64,000 nt of DNA from Istiophorus platypterus (taxonomy: Eukaryota > Chordata > Actinopteri > Istiophoriformes > Istiophoridae): assembly GCA_016859345.1 (NCBI GenBank), contig CM029115.1:12228501-12292500 (forward strand), written 5' to 3'. Within the stretch, counting starts at the first letter, position 1. Each line of letters begins with the position of its first letter. The position numbers and the translations under genes are program-made. The notes beneath the pieces were generated by a model. It saw only the letters and a program-made list of their open reading frames with translations. It ran no database searches and was not told the DNA's origin. Positions 1 through 9,630 of the stretch are shown piece after piece.

Positions 1-1839
1 CTGGGATCTAAAAAGCTGGATAATTCCTGTATTTTGCTGCAGAATATTAGTAATATGAATTTAAAGCAGAATGTTCCAGAAAATCTAAAATCACATTCAA
101 ATTGGAAGCACCAAAGCACCGATGGCTGAATACTGATATGCCTGTAAAAACTGGCTTTCATCAACAAATTTATTTATCTATCACAGTATATCTGGCTATT
201 TTTATGTCAAATTATAATATATGACACCAACTGCAGATTGTGTTATTTTAAACATAATAAACTCTACCTCTACATGGGCATCTCCTCTCAGATGGGCAAC
301 ACCTGCTTTGCTCTGAATGCACTGATTTGATGCATCCCGCCTCCTTCCTCTCTATCCCTCATTTCTCAGGTAGCTGTATTTTCAGGAAACAGAAAAATGA
401 TTCTCCTCGCTGCTTATTATTCATGTCACGTAAAGTGGGTCTGTGTTCCTCATTTAGTTCTGTACTGTACAGCTGGGGAGCTGTCCGGCGCGCGGCGGCA
501 GTATGCAAATGAGTCTGGATTTGAATGGAGATGGAGGTAGACACAAAGCTCAATTAGAGACAGGGAGAGAGAGAAAGATGGTGGGGGAGCATTGAGTGTC
601 TGGAGGGGTAGGGGGAGAGGGAGGGGAGGGGGAGGGGAGCGAAAATCCTGGGCTGCTTAATGCCAACCTGATGAAACCAATGTACGGACACATTTAAACA
701 CAAAGGCGCACACAGATGTGAATGTACTTAAATAGCCAGACAGATTTCTAAAATTCCTCAGACAGTGCAGCTGATCTCTGAGGGGCTCAGACAGCTCAGC
801 TCTGTGATGCATTTTGGTCACACCAATCACAATAAGAATATCCCACATCATCCATATCACAGATATCATCAAAACAAAAAGATATCCGGCTACCAGAGGT
901 GAACTTCCTCCTTTGTTTAAAGTGCACACTCCCAAAAACACATCAGGGGATGGTGGCCATTTTGTTCTTGGGTGTTAATCGATGCCCAGAAGCGGTGCAT
1001 ATCCCCTGACCCTCCGCCTTGCGTGAGTGTCCTTGGAGGATTCTTTCACAGCAGTACAGCTACCCCTGGTTGCCGCAGCAACCGCAGCACAATTTTGGGG
1101 GGGGTCGGGCCATTTGTGCTGGATGAAGGGCAGAATAATTAATATGCACATACAGGGAGTCTGAGTGAGGATTTAATTGCATTTGTTGGTGTGTGAAGCT
1201 GAAGCGGGTTGAACACTGCAGCAAAAACGAGGAATATCAGAGAAGGGGGGAAAAAGGGATTAAGCGAGCTCATTGGTCAGAGAAATCATTTGCATTGTTG
1301 TCGGGGTTATATCCAAATTCTTACCCTTTCATACAAGAAAATAACTTCATAGATGAGATAGTGGGGAGGTGGGGCCACAGGGTGAGGATACTCCGGCTTC
1401 CTCTTCTCCTCCTCCTCAGCATTATTATAATCATGAATAGTTTACAAAGCCATGCACAGCCAAGGTGATGCTTCACACAGGATAAATATGTCAGTCAGCA
1501 GTTGAATTTTAGCTGACTTTGTGTCCAGGAATTGCAGTAGTTTCACTGCGCCTGGGAAAAAAAAAAAAAAGCTTTTTCATATGCAGCTGAAATGTAACAG
1601 ACAGGAGAGCAAAAAACCTACTCAGGGAGGATGAGACTAACTTGATCACAGGGGTCGTTCAGCTGATCTGGTGACGCCACAAAAATCACCCAAAGCCATA
1701 AAACACTGTCAGTCAGATTATATTGGCACAGTCTTTACTCAGTGTCACACGCATCCCCGACCCAACATCCTGCGTCCCTCCTCAAAAACCCCTCACACAC
1801 ACATTAATGTTACAGACAATGGAGAGAGTTTTTACTCGC

Positions 1840-2190
1840 TGCCTCAGCGTCGATAGCATCCGACGGACCGCACTGTGTCTCATAAGCATTCACGCCGACG
1901 CCAAAAGAAATCTGAATTGTTTCTTTGCAGAATTGCGCGAGAAGAGGTTTGGTCGGACAGACGCACACGCGGTCACTCGCGCACGCGCGCGGGCATTATA
2001 CGCCCTATCGGCGCGCGCGCACATACAGTAAACGTCGCAGTGGCCTCATCAATAATGCATCGGAACTTCATGTTTATGCAATTCACAGGGCAAGACCGAG
2101 CCATGGATACTGTAGATCTGCTAAGCCCGGCGCACACTGAACCCGCAGCCTTACACAAACCCATCACAGACACAGCCCGGACGTAAAAAA
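1840..2190. promoter_or_regulatory. CpG-dense patch, candidate promoter or enhancer
   Basis: CpG dinucleotides are packed here far above the surrounding level, with alternating CGCG tracts at about 1980-2020. The patch is about 1.1 kb upstream of the ccnh start and is separated from the ccnh promoter by AT-rich DNA and a GT repeat, so it is not simply part of that promoter. CpG patches like this in vertebrates usually mark a promoter or a developmental regulatory element. No open frame of recognisable type starts from it. It could serve an unseen non-coding RNA or a gene to the left of the window. Confidence 0.35.
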
Positions 2191-2372
2191 AAAAAAAAAA
2201 AAAGTTCAAATCTCTTTTTTTTCCTGCCTGGAGAGAAAGAGATTAAGATAATAAAAAGTCCCCAGCACGTACCTGTTAAAGCATTATTTCTTCGATTCTG
2301 GTTCATGCGGGTTTGAAGGGGGCTTCATGATAACACACCGCACTAAGGAAATAAAACTGTAGCTGCGGTGAT

Positions 2373-2442
2373 ATGCAAATTAACGGTTCCCACTGAATGC
2401 AAGAGCATTTATTATTCATAAATTACTCATGTTTATGCAAAT
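2373..2442. promoter_or_regulatory. Pair of octamer (POU) motifs
   Basis: Perfect ATGCAAAT occurs at 2373-2380 and 2435-2442, in a short AT-rich block that also contains homeodomain-like TAAT/ATTA cores. Two more perfect octamers lie at 503-510 (+) and 1288-1295 (complement). Octamers bind POU-family factors. The clustering is seen directly; a regulatory role is inference. Confidence 0.3.
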
Positions 2443-2544
2443 GAAGGTATACGGAAACACTGGTGGGGGTTGAGTGGCTCCCTTAAACATTGGTTTGATT
2501 CAATTTCTGTTCTCCTCTTCCCTTCTTAAAGATCCAAATCCAAG

Positions 2545-2640
2545 CAACGGGCTTGTTGGCACAGGGAGTCCCTCAACCTGTGGGACCCCCTTGGGGGTCA
2601 TTTATTCAAAGGAGGTCCACGGTGACATATTTCAATAAAA
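2545..2640. mobile_element. Possible hAT-type transposon remnant
   Basis: The stretch around 2566-2602 reads like the terminal inverted repeat region of hAT/Charlie-type elements, with TCAACCTGTGG followed by a GACCCCCTTGGGGGTC hairpin. Only this end-like piece is recognisable. No matching opposite end or target-site duplication was identified, so this may be an old fragment or a chance likeness. Confidence 0.3.
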
Positions 2641-2898
2641 AACATTAATCGAGGAAGAATTAAGAACCTGGCTCCGTTTGAAATAAACAATGATTTAGTT
2701 GTTACAGAGCTGGAGACAACTACCTTTGCAAAAATGAATCCAGAAATGCATACTTTAAAAAAAAATGCATGCGTTGTTAGGTCACAGGCAAATGTCATCG
2801 TTTATTTTATTATTTATTTTAGAATGTAATATTGAGGAAATGTTAAGGCTTAAAAAGAAAAGAAACGAAAACGTGATCATTTTAGGTTTTTTCATGCA

Positions 2899-2900
<2 letters not shown>

Positions 2901-2932
<32 letters not shown>
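2901..2932. repeat. (GT)16 microsatellite
   Basis: Uninterrupted GT repeat followed by a G-rich tract (2945-2958), about 0.3 kb upstream of the ccnh start codon. Confidence 0.97.
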
Positions 2933-2936
<4 letters not shown>

Positions 2937-3021
2937 GAGAGAAAGGGGGGGGCGGGGGCTGACGACATGTAGTACATTTCTTTTGCGCTTCGCACCCTGA
3001 ATTACGGTAGGCGTCAGAAGG

Positions 3022-3249
3022 GGGCGACGTGACGTAAATGAGCCGCGACACACACCGATTTTGTTCCTGCTGGGTTTTGTTTCTTTACAAGAAGCTTAGT
3101 TCCGTGTCGTGTGTGGACACGGACATCTAGACACGAGAAGTAAGTCGACGGACGCTACCGCGAATGCGTTGCACCGTGAGCGGTGAACCAGCATCTCATT
3201 TCCCCGTTTGTTCGCATCGCATCGGGACGGTTTTCCCGCAGGAGCGGTC
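3022..3249 (+). promoter_or_regulatory. ccnh: ccnh promoter and 5' untranslated region
   Basis: A CpG-rich stretch lies directly upstream of the ccnh start codon. It has no TATA box at a fitting distance but contains a CRE/ATF-like TGACGTAA at 3030-3037, preceded by an overlapping GACGTGACG. This is typical of a housekeeping promoter. The transcription start is not visible; it probably lies near 3060-3180. A GTAAGT at 3140 and a TTTTCCCGCAG at 3230-3240 could delimit a small 5'UTR intron. Confidence 0.5.
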
Positions 3250-3366
3250 ATGTTCCACAACAGCTCTCAGAGGAAATACTGGATCTTCAAAAGCGAAGAC
3301 GAGGTTGAGCATATGAGATGCAAAGCAAATCAGAAATTCCGGACCAAGATCCTGGAGAGCGGAAAG
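3250..3366 (+). CDS. ccnh: ccnh coding exon 1
   Basis: Residues 1-39, the N-terminal helix that is essential for CDK7 activation in the family. Donor AAG|GTGAGT, phase 0. Confidence 0.96.
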
Positions 3367-6300
3367 GTGAGTAGCGCATGTTATGGGAGGACAAGGGTCA
3401 GGTCCGGCGTGTGACAGCCCACCTCACCTGCTTCTCCTCCCGCCTCCGTGTGTCACTCAGGCCGGGGTGAGCGAGTCCATGTTCCTGGAGCGCCGTGAGG
3501 AAGACGTTTTATTCAGGCACTACGAACGGAGGCTGCTGGATTTCTGCAACGCTTTTAAGCCCGTCATGCCCAAGTCTGTGGTGGTACGTAGAGAATCCTC
3601 TCTCCTCTTTAATCTTCATCACAACAACACGACCTCGGTGCCTGGAAACGTGTGAACCGTGTGTGTCTCACCTGTGCAGGGCACAGCCATCATGTACTTC
3701 AGAAGGTTCTACGTGAACAACTCCATTATGGAGTATCACCCTCGGATTATCATGTGAGTAATGCCGATCAGAGTAAGAAATGGACTGTGGAAAGTTATAT
3801 ATCTTATTTAGGGCGACTATATCTGAAGAAGTAAAAAAAAAAAAACAGGCACTCTGCACGAAGATATATGTTTGAGGGATGTTTGAAATAGTGTGTAAGT
3901 GTGATGTGCCAGTTCCAGGTATTTTATCTGATCTTCGGTATTGCAAAGAAGTGCTAATGTTTTTATTTAGTTTTCGTAATCATCCAAATACACTGTAAAT
4001 GGCTTTTAACCAAACTTAAGTGGCCCCTTTTTTGAGGGAAAATCCCTCACTGTAAATGCAAATAGTGATGTGAGATGGCTTGATAAGGCAGGTTAACACT
4101 GGTACAGGACATTGTTTTAGCAATTCATTCTTACCCATCAGTCCAGACTCATCTCATTGTTGAATAAAGTATAAAAAATGTTAATTTCTTTGGCTAAAAG
4201 AAGATTACTTCCTCAGGTGTGTTTAAAAATGATTATGTTAACCCTGTACAACCTGAGTATTGCATGAGGTATGCATGCACCACCAAAGTGGCTGAAAAAA
4301 ATGTGCAGTTCAGGTTTGTTCTTAAGTGTCTGTACAACCTATTTCAAAGTCACCTTCTCATTTTAGGCTCACTTGTGCATACCTGTCCTGTAAGGTGGAT
4401 GAGTTCAATGTTTCCAGCACCCAGTTTGTGGGCAACCTCCTGCAGGAGACCCCAGCGGGACAGGAAAGGGTTCTGGAGCAAATCCTGGAGTATGAGCTGC
4501 TGCTAATCCAACAACTCAATTTCCACCTGGTGGTCCACAACCCCTACAGACCCATGGAGGGCCTCCTCATTGACCTCAAGGTGGGCAGACTCCTAGAGAA
4601 CTTTGAATGGTATTCTTGAACTCCTACATTGTTGTGGTGCAAATCTAGGTCCCATAGAAATTGAGATTATTCTTCTTGCTCAATACTTTTTTTTTCCAAA
4701 CAATTTTCATTCTTTTAGACTAGATACCCAACACTGGAGAACCCAGAGTCACTGAGGAAGAGTGCTGATGACTTTCTGACACAAGCAGCCATGACAGATG
4801 CAGGGCTGCTGTTTCCCCCCTCTCAGATTGCTCTGACAGCTATTCTGAACAGTGCCTCAAGAGCCGGTCTCAACATGGAGAGGTCAGTCATTTGTGCTCA
4901 AGTAAAAAACATGTACCAGTAGTCTGTTTGAATTTTAAGGGAGAGATTTTGAAATGATCAGGAATGCACTCAGAAGGTGTGGTTCTCATTTCATTCCCTG
5001 TGACTCTGTCATGGCAGACCCATTCCCACCCATTCCCACCCATTCCCGCCCATTCCCGCCCATTCCCACCCAACTTCAAATAACTCATTGGATCAAGTCA
5101 CCTAAACTGTTGTTTAAAAAACAAAACAAAAAAAAAAACAACTATTAGCTGAAAGGCAAACTGATTGCATCAATTAATGCTATTATATCTATTACTATCA
5201 AAGAATCATATGGGAATTTAAAGCTTTTTTCACTTTGGTAAAAACAGCAGCAATATATTTAGATTTTTAAAAAAATATCGTCAGTATCAATAACTGCAAA
5301 CGGACACACATTCAGCAAGTTGGATAAATTGTTCTGTGAAAACACAATTAAATGTTAATTGGATTTTTTAAAAAATATGCTTTATATCTGTGGTATGTAT
5401 ATCACCCCAAAGTGTCAGTGATATTTTGAAATTGAAATTTCATATGCGAAAATGCAAAGAGTCCTAATTGACTGGCTGCTTAATTCATTCATTTTTACAG
5501 CAGTTATAAAATTGTATTAATTTGAAAAAAATCTCCTTTGGTGTTTCGAATTCGTAGCTACCTGAACGAATGCTTGGGCCTAAAAGAGGATAAAGAGACT
5601 CTTTCAAAGATGTATGACTCCATGAGACGTAAGTAAACTGCACCTTTATATGGACACCATGGGATGGTGATAGTGAGCTCTGTTTTTGCCTTCCACTGCT
5701 TCATGGTATGCAGGGAGGTCTTGAGTGAGATGTTTTCTGTCCATCCAGGGATGGAAACCCTCCTGAAGAAGTATGAACTTCCCAAACTGGATGAGGTGAA
5801 TGCTTACAAACAGAGGCTGGAGAGGATTCATGTTGAATTTGCCAGTTCAAGCAAGTAAGCAGATGAAGGAGAAGATGCTTGTTTGTTTTGCAAGATTTCT
5901 GATAGTCAGAACGCATAACAGTATAATGTCACACTATACATTGTCATATTAAAAGTCAGAATATGTGACTTTATTATAGAGCTCAGAAATCTTAAGAACA
6001 CTTAAAACCATATACAGATGATCACCATCAGTTGCTTATCTACACCTCATTTTAAGATGCTATAAGAGTGGTGTAAATTTTGTTACATTTTAGGTTTCAG
6101 TGTGATAGTACCATTTTTTGCTGTGTAGCTCTTGTAGTCATAGATTGAGTTTGTACACCCCACACCCAAGTGATCAAGTCCAGGTTTCCACTGCCATATG
6201 TAGTAACAGTTTTATTTTAGCCAGGTTGTCGTATCTAAGATGCAAAAGGTTCAAGGTTCAGTTTCAGGTAGAAAAATAAAAGGAACACATCATCGTCAGC

Positions 6301-8266
6301 TGTATGAAATACAGGAAGTACAACAGCACGCCACATTCCTACCTACATCATCCATACCGTGAAGCACAGCTGATATTGGTATCGCTGATGAGGAGACTTT
6401 TAGGCTTGTTGTCAAGCATCTGTTACGAGCTGTCCGTTAACACTTGGTGAGGTCGGTGAGGTCTGTGGTATCTTAAGTGCAGCTACAGTAAACAGTCTGG
6501 TATACTCTTGAGCCATGACAGGCACAGATTCAGACTTTTGCAGCGGCCTGAATCATCAGGAGGCACGTGAGGCCAACCCTTACGACCTAGAAGTTGAATT
6601 GATCTGTGCATGGCATGACTTCTGAGGATGAATCTATATGAAAACAGTCGGTACAAGAGGTGTACTGAAACGCCACCTGTGATCGGGGGAGAGCAAGAGA
6701 GACTGCGAATGAATGAAAGCTTTCGTTCACATCCCAAGGCATAGAGGGAGCTCAGGTGATGTTTTTTTACAGAGCAGCATATATGTAGGCCCACACACTG
6801 AAGCAGGATACATTTAGGGTTAACACATGCACAGGAAAGATTACAGATATCTCCTACAAACTCTTAAGACTATTCCTCAGTTCTGTTCAGCTATATCATA
6901 CACAAACACCATTTACTTCTATACAGGCCTAAGTATATATCAACAAACAAAGCATATAAAAATGTAACAAGTGTTTCCAGTGCTGCATGGTAGTTCTTAC
7001 ACAAAGTGGTGGAAATCGTTTGAAGGAAGAGCTTATCATAAACTCAGGTGATGTGGATGAGAGGATGGTGTGAAGAGAAGGACTTAAGGCTTGTGTCGTC
7101 TTGGAGAGAGGTGCTCTGTTTAAAATTCCCTGATGACGGAAGAAAACGCTACTTCAATGCTTTGGATCGCCTCCCGTCTAATTTCCTCGCAAGTTTTGTC
7201 CAAGGAAAGCAGTAGCTGATCAAAGTATCCTCATTTGTCTGTCTCCATGTCAATCACCAACCATTACTGGTCAAAACTCTGAGGAAGCAGCAGGCATACC
7301 AGCATAAAAGTTCTGATATCACTGCAGTTGACTGTATCTTCGGTCCATCTTCATACAAATCATCTCTTCTTGTGTGACAAGGCTTCTTGTCAAAGTTTAA
7401 TCAGTTCATTACATTGTCTGTGTCTGAAGCATTTTGGGAAGGGCTTTGGAAAGACATTATTCAGATATGCAGCAAGTGGTTTCCCATGGAGAGCAGCCGT
7501 TTTACGTTTTAGAACTGCCAGGAATCTAGGCCACATGCTTATAAATACAAAACAGACTTCAGTCTTCAGTCATATACCTCATGGGATGAGGCCTCACTTT
7601 GGCTGGCTGTGTGGTCTGACTACCACACTCTGATTCTCAGCTGGAAATCCGTAAAACTCACATTACCTGGATGGCAGCTGCCAGTGACATGATGGTGCAC
7701 TCTGTCCTGTAAGATAAAGTGGAGTTGTTTGTGAAAAGCACATGCCTATGAATCACTCACTCAGTCTTGGTGGATATTAGAATGCTTATAACAGCAGGGC
7801 TATCAGTCTGTAAGGGACTACATCCACATGGTGTAAACTAGTCTAAATGGAGTCAGGGCAATTAAATGATGAGATACAGGAAACTAAAACTACAAATGGT
7901 GATCATGAAGGTGTAGTGGACACTAGATGTCACACTCTTGTGTGTTGCTGAGAAGATATGGAACAGAGTTCACCGACAATCATGGCTTGCAAAGACAACT
8001 TGTGATTCACAGATTTCTTTACACATCGAATTTTACATTCAGCTTCTCATAGTAAAAATATATTTGCTTTGCAGCAAACGAAAGAGAGGATATGAAGAGG
8101 ATGGCCATGTATCAAAAGAGCCACGTTTGGCAGAAGAGGTAAGACAGTGATAGCTACAGACTGACATACAGCATTATAGCTTTTTTTTTTTTTTTGGTAA
8201 CAGTTCTCTTATTTGAACTAAACCTTTGTTTCATTCCAGGAATGGACAGATGAAGACCTGTTATGA
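3250..8266 (+). CDS. ccnh: Cyclin H (nine coding exons, complete)
   Basis: Cyclin H is the regulatory partner of CDK7. With MAT1 they form the CDK-activating kinase, which phosphorylates the T-loops of cell-cycle CDKs and, within TFIIH, the RNA polymerase II C-terminal domain in the nucleus. Nine exons join in frame through GT-AG introns to give 319 residues (human: 323). The start MFHNSSQ matches the family's N-terminal helix, and no upstream in-frame ATG exists. Two cyclin folds cover about residues 55-160 and 165-280, with the highly conserved CKVDEFNVSS in the first. The basic KKRKRGYE-like stretch (about 290-297) and the acidic end EEEWTDEDLL follow. Ser5, Ser303 and Thr314 correspond to human Ser5, Ser304 and Thr315, the reported CDK8 and CK2 sites. 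One residue is added in GNLLQETP relative to human, and the tail stops after DLL, three residues shorter. The gene converges on rasa1, as in mammals. Product identity is very secure. Confidence 0.97.
3461..3583 (+). CDS. ccnh: ccnh coding exon 2
   Basis: Residues 40-80, entering the first cyclin fold (HYERRLLDFCNAFKP). Acceptor CACTCAG, donor GTG|GTACGT, phase 0 at both ends. The preceding intron is only 94 bp. Confidence 0.96.
3680..3753 (+). CDS. ccnh: ccnh coding exon 3
   Basis: Residues 81-104 plus two bases of Met105. It encodes the cyclin-box core MYFRRFYVNNSIMEYHPR. Acceptor CTGTGCAG, donor CAT|GTGAGT. Confidence 0.96.
4367..4580 (+). CDS. ccnh: ccnh coding exon 4
   Basis: Residues 105-176, the most conserved part of the protein, including CKVDEFNVSS, LEQILEYELLLIQQL and HNPYRPMEG. 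It contains the one-residue insertion relative to human (GNLLQETP). Acceptor TTTTAG, donor AAG|GTGGGC. Confidence 0.97.
4719..4882 (+). CDS. ccnh: ccnh coding exon 5
   Basis: Residues 177-230 plus two bases of Ser231, in the second cyclin fold (PPSQIALTAILNSASRAG). Acceptor CTTTTAG, donor GAG|GTCAGT. The intron before it is 138 bp. Confidence 0.96.
5021..5070 (+). repeat. Decamer minisatellite (5 copies) in ccnh intron 5
   Basis: Five tandem copies of CATTCCCACC; the third and fourth copies carry a G for the A (CATTCCCGCC). No coding role. Confidence 0.95.
5558..5628 (+). CDS. ccnh: ccnh coding exon 6
   Basis: Completes Ser231 and encodes residues 232-254 plus one base of Arg255 (YLNECLGLKEDKETLSKMYD). 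Acceptor TTCGTAG, donor GAC|GTAAGT. Confidence 0.94.
5749..5854 (+). CDS. ccnh: ccnh coding exon 7
   Basis: Completes Arg255 and encodes residues 256-289 plus two bases of Asn290, a charged helical segment (METLLKKYELPKLDEVNAYK). Acceptor CATCCAG, donor CAA|GTAAGC. Confidence 0.94.
5855..8074 (+). other. ccnh intron 7, no further feature seen
   Basis: The 2.2-kb intron between exons 7 and 8. Open frames inside (for example 6483-6794 on the minus strand and 7328-7633 on the plus strand) have no family resemblance or splice support. No repeat of note was seen. Confidence 0.7.
8075..8138 (+). CDS. ccnh: ccnh coding exon 8
   Basis: Completes Asn290 and encodes residues 291-311, the basic KRKRGYEEDGHVSKEP stretch with Ser303. 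Acceptor TTTGCAG, donor GAG|GTAAGA. It follows the longest intron of the gene (2.2 kb). Confidence 0.95.
8240..8266 (+). CDS. ccnh: ccnh coding exon 9 and stop
   Basis: Encodes the acidic C-terminus EWTDEDLL followed by TGA. Acceptor CATTCCAG. The 3'UTR continues to about 8475. Confidence 0.95.
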   Translation, partial: EWTDEDLL

Positions 8267-8452
8267 TCTCTATGTGGCTGTGGAATCAAAGAGAGTTTTA
8301 AGCTATTAAACTACTTATCCATTATTGAATTGTCAATGACCAAGCCTTTGTAGAAAACAAAGGTGAATCATAGTTTGCAAGTGTGCATGTCATATTTACT
8401 TTTCTACATGACACTTCTGGCATTCATGGGTTTGCCCTTGTAATGCGTTAAG

Positions 8453-8458
8453 AATAAA
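8453..8458 (+). terminator. ccnh: ccnh polyadenylation signal
   Basis: Canonical AATAAA 187 bases after the stop codon, followed by a T/GT-rich stretch (about 8462-8485). Cleavage is expected near 8475. Confidence 0.85.
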
Positions 8459-8479
8459 GCTATTTTTATACGTATTGTG

Positions 8480-8825
8480 TCTTCATGTTTCTGTGGATTA
8501 AATAGAGAATGGTGAAATATTCCTTAAGCATAAAAGTAAAACCCACATGATACTATATGCATACATTTCTCCACCTTTGTCAGGGGACAATGAAAGACTC
8601 CATAATCTACTTTACAAAAACTGTTTAATAAGTGCATGCATGTCTGATACAGTCTGTACTATTCCAAAATTTACTGCTGTAAACACTTTCATTTTACTTG
8701 GTTTCTCTGATTATGTGTCTTGTCTGGCATTCAGAAGTTTCAAAAAAAGACTTAACCAAATAATCAAAAAATAGCTGATACAATTGGAGGAAAAAAAAAA
8801 TTCAGCTCATCTCTCTTATATACTC
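8480..8825. other. Spacer between converging ccnh and rasa1
   Basis: About 350 bases of AT-rich sequence between the two predicted 3' ends. No gene or repeat seen. Confidence 0.7.
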
Positions 8826-9546
8826 ATGATTCCAGCAAGAGAATTTATTCTTAATATAAAATAACCATTCTTTTCTGAAAGTCTTTTAGTTCCAATCTAG
8901 AAACCAAAGAAAGAAAAAAAAAAAAAACAAAACAAAAAAAACCCAAATGCTAGTTTCAGCACTTTGCAGATATTGTCACAAACTTAAAATAAATCAGTCA
9001 CTAATTACAGTATAAAAAGCATTATCGCTTATAATCCAGTTACCAGTAAAAGGGACTGAGAGAACTATCTTCTTCATGTCAGTTTCCTCATATTGGGCCA
9101 CAAGGCGGGGGGTACGCTTTGGCAACCTGTGCTATCAAAACACATAGTGGGTACAAAAAAACCTCTTTTGAAATCTTTATATTTGGCCCTCATAAGGGGA
9201 ATGAAATGTACCCAAGTCAGAATCATGAACACAGTTTATGAAAAAAAAAAAAAAAATCCTGTGCATATATGTCAGTCACTGGCGCAAGTTTTGTTTCTTT
9301 TTGTATTTAAGTACTGCATCAGTTGTTGTACTCAGCCACTGTTGCATAGCTCTCTTGTGGTGAACCAGACAAGATGGCAGGTGGGTGGGTATGGGCTGGA
9401 CTATCAGAGGAGGAACATGATGGAGAGTGGAGAAGGAGGGGTTGCCATGGTGATGAGGGTAGCGCATGCTAGGTCTCCTCTGTGCTGCACTCCGGTGGAG
9501 GAGACTTGACGGAAGGATGGGAAGATGGGAGGAGAGGAGTGCAGTA
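8826..9546 (-). other. rasa1: rasa1 3' untranslated region
   Basis: Runs from the rasa1 stop codon to just past the AATAAA (minus strand) at 8849-8844. It contains A-rich runs at about 8908-8941 and 9241-9256 on the plus strand. The plus-strand open frame at 9093-9509 is antisense to this UTR and is not a gene. Confidence 0.7.
8844..8849 (-). terminator. rasa1: rasa1 polyadenylation signal
   Basis: TTTATT on the plus strand gives AATAAA on the rasa1 strand, about 700 bases after its stop codon. It is the best signal between the two converging genes. Confidence 0.65.
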
Positions 9547-9630
9547 CTACCTGTTGCTGTTGGACATGGCGTACTGAGCCTGCTTCTGCTGGAGGAGCTC
9601 TGTGATGGCCAGCAGCTTTTTCAACACATG
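9547..9630 (-). CDS. rasa1: rasa1 coding exon 25 and stop
   Basis: C-terminal helix HVLKKLLAITELLQQKQAQY followed by a diverged tail AMSNSNR and TAG. Acceptor CTCTGCAG. Confidence 0.96.
   Translation of the reverse strand, partial: HVLKKLLAITELLQQKQAQYAMSNSNR

Larger units (their letters stand above)
1..3020. other. Non-coding sequence upstream of ccnh
   Basis: No exon of a recognisable protein can be read here on either strand; the short open frames lack splice context and family resemblance. The stretch alternates AT-rich sequence with GC-rich patches (about 460-660 and 1840-2190) and contains four perfect octamer motifs (ATGCAAAT or its complement). In mammals the next gene on this side of CCNH is TMEM161B, followed by the LINC00461/MIR9-2 and MEF2C region. 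I looked for the mature miR-9 sequence and did not find it. The likely role is intergenic regulatory DNA, including the distal promoter of ccnh; this is inference. Confidence 0.5.

Noticed and set aside
1960..2040. Alternating CGCG tract as a Z-DNA element
   Set aside because: Plausible chemically but too short and interrupted to claim; covered under the CpG patch.
1..3000. miR-9 precursor or LINC00461 homologue expected from mammalian synteny
   Set aside because: The mature miR-9 sequence and its complement are not present; the locus probably lies further left.
2782..3051. Minus-strand frame with a His-Thr run
   Set aside because: Translation of the GT/CA repeat and the adjacent G-rich tract.
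9093..9509. 138-codon plus-strand frame
   Set aside because: Antisense to the rasa1 3'UTR, with an A-run-derived lysine stretch and no known domain.
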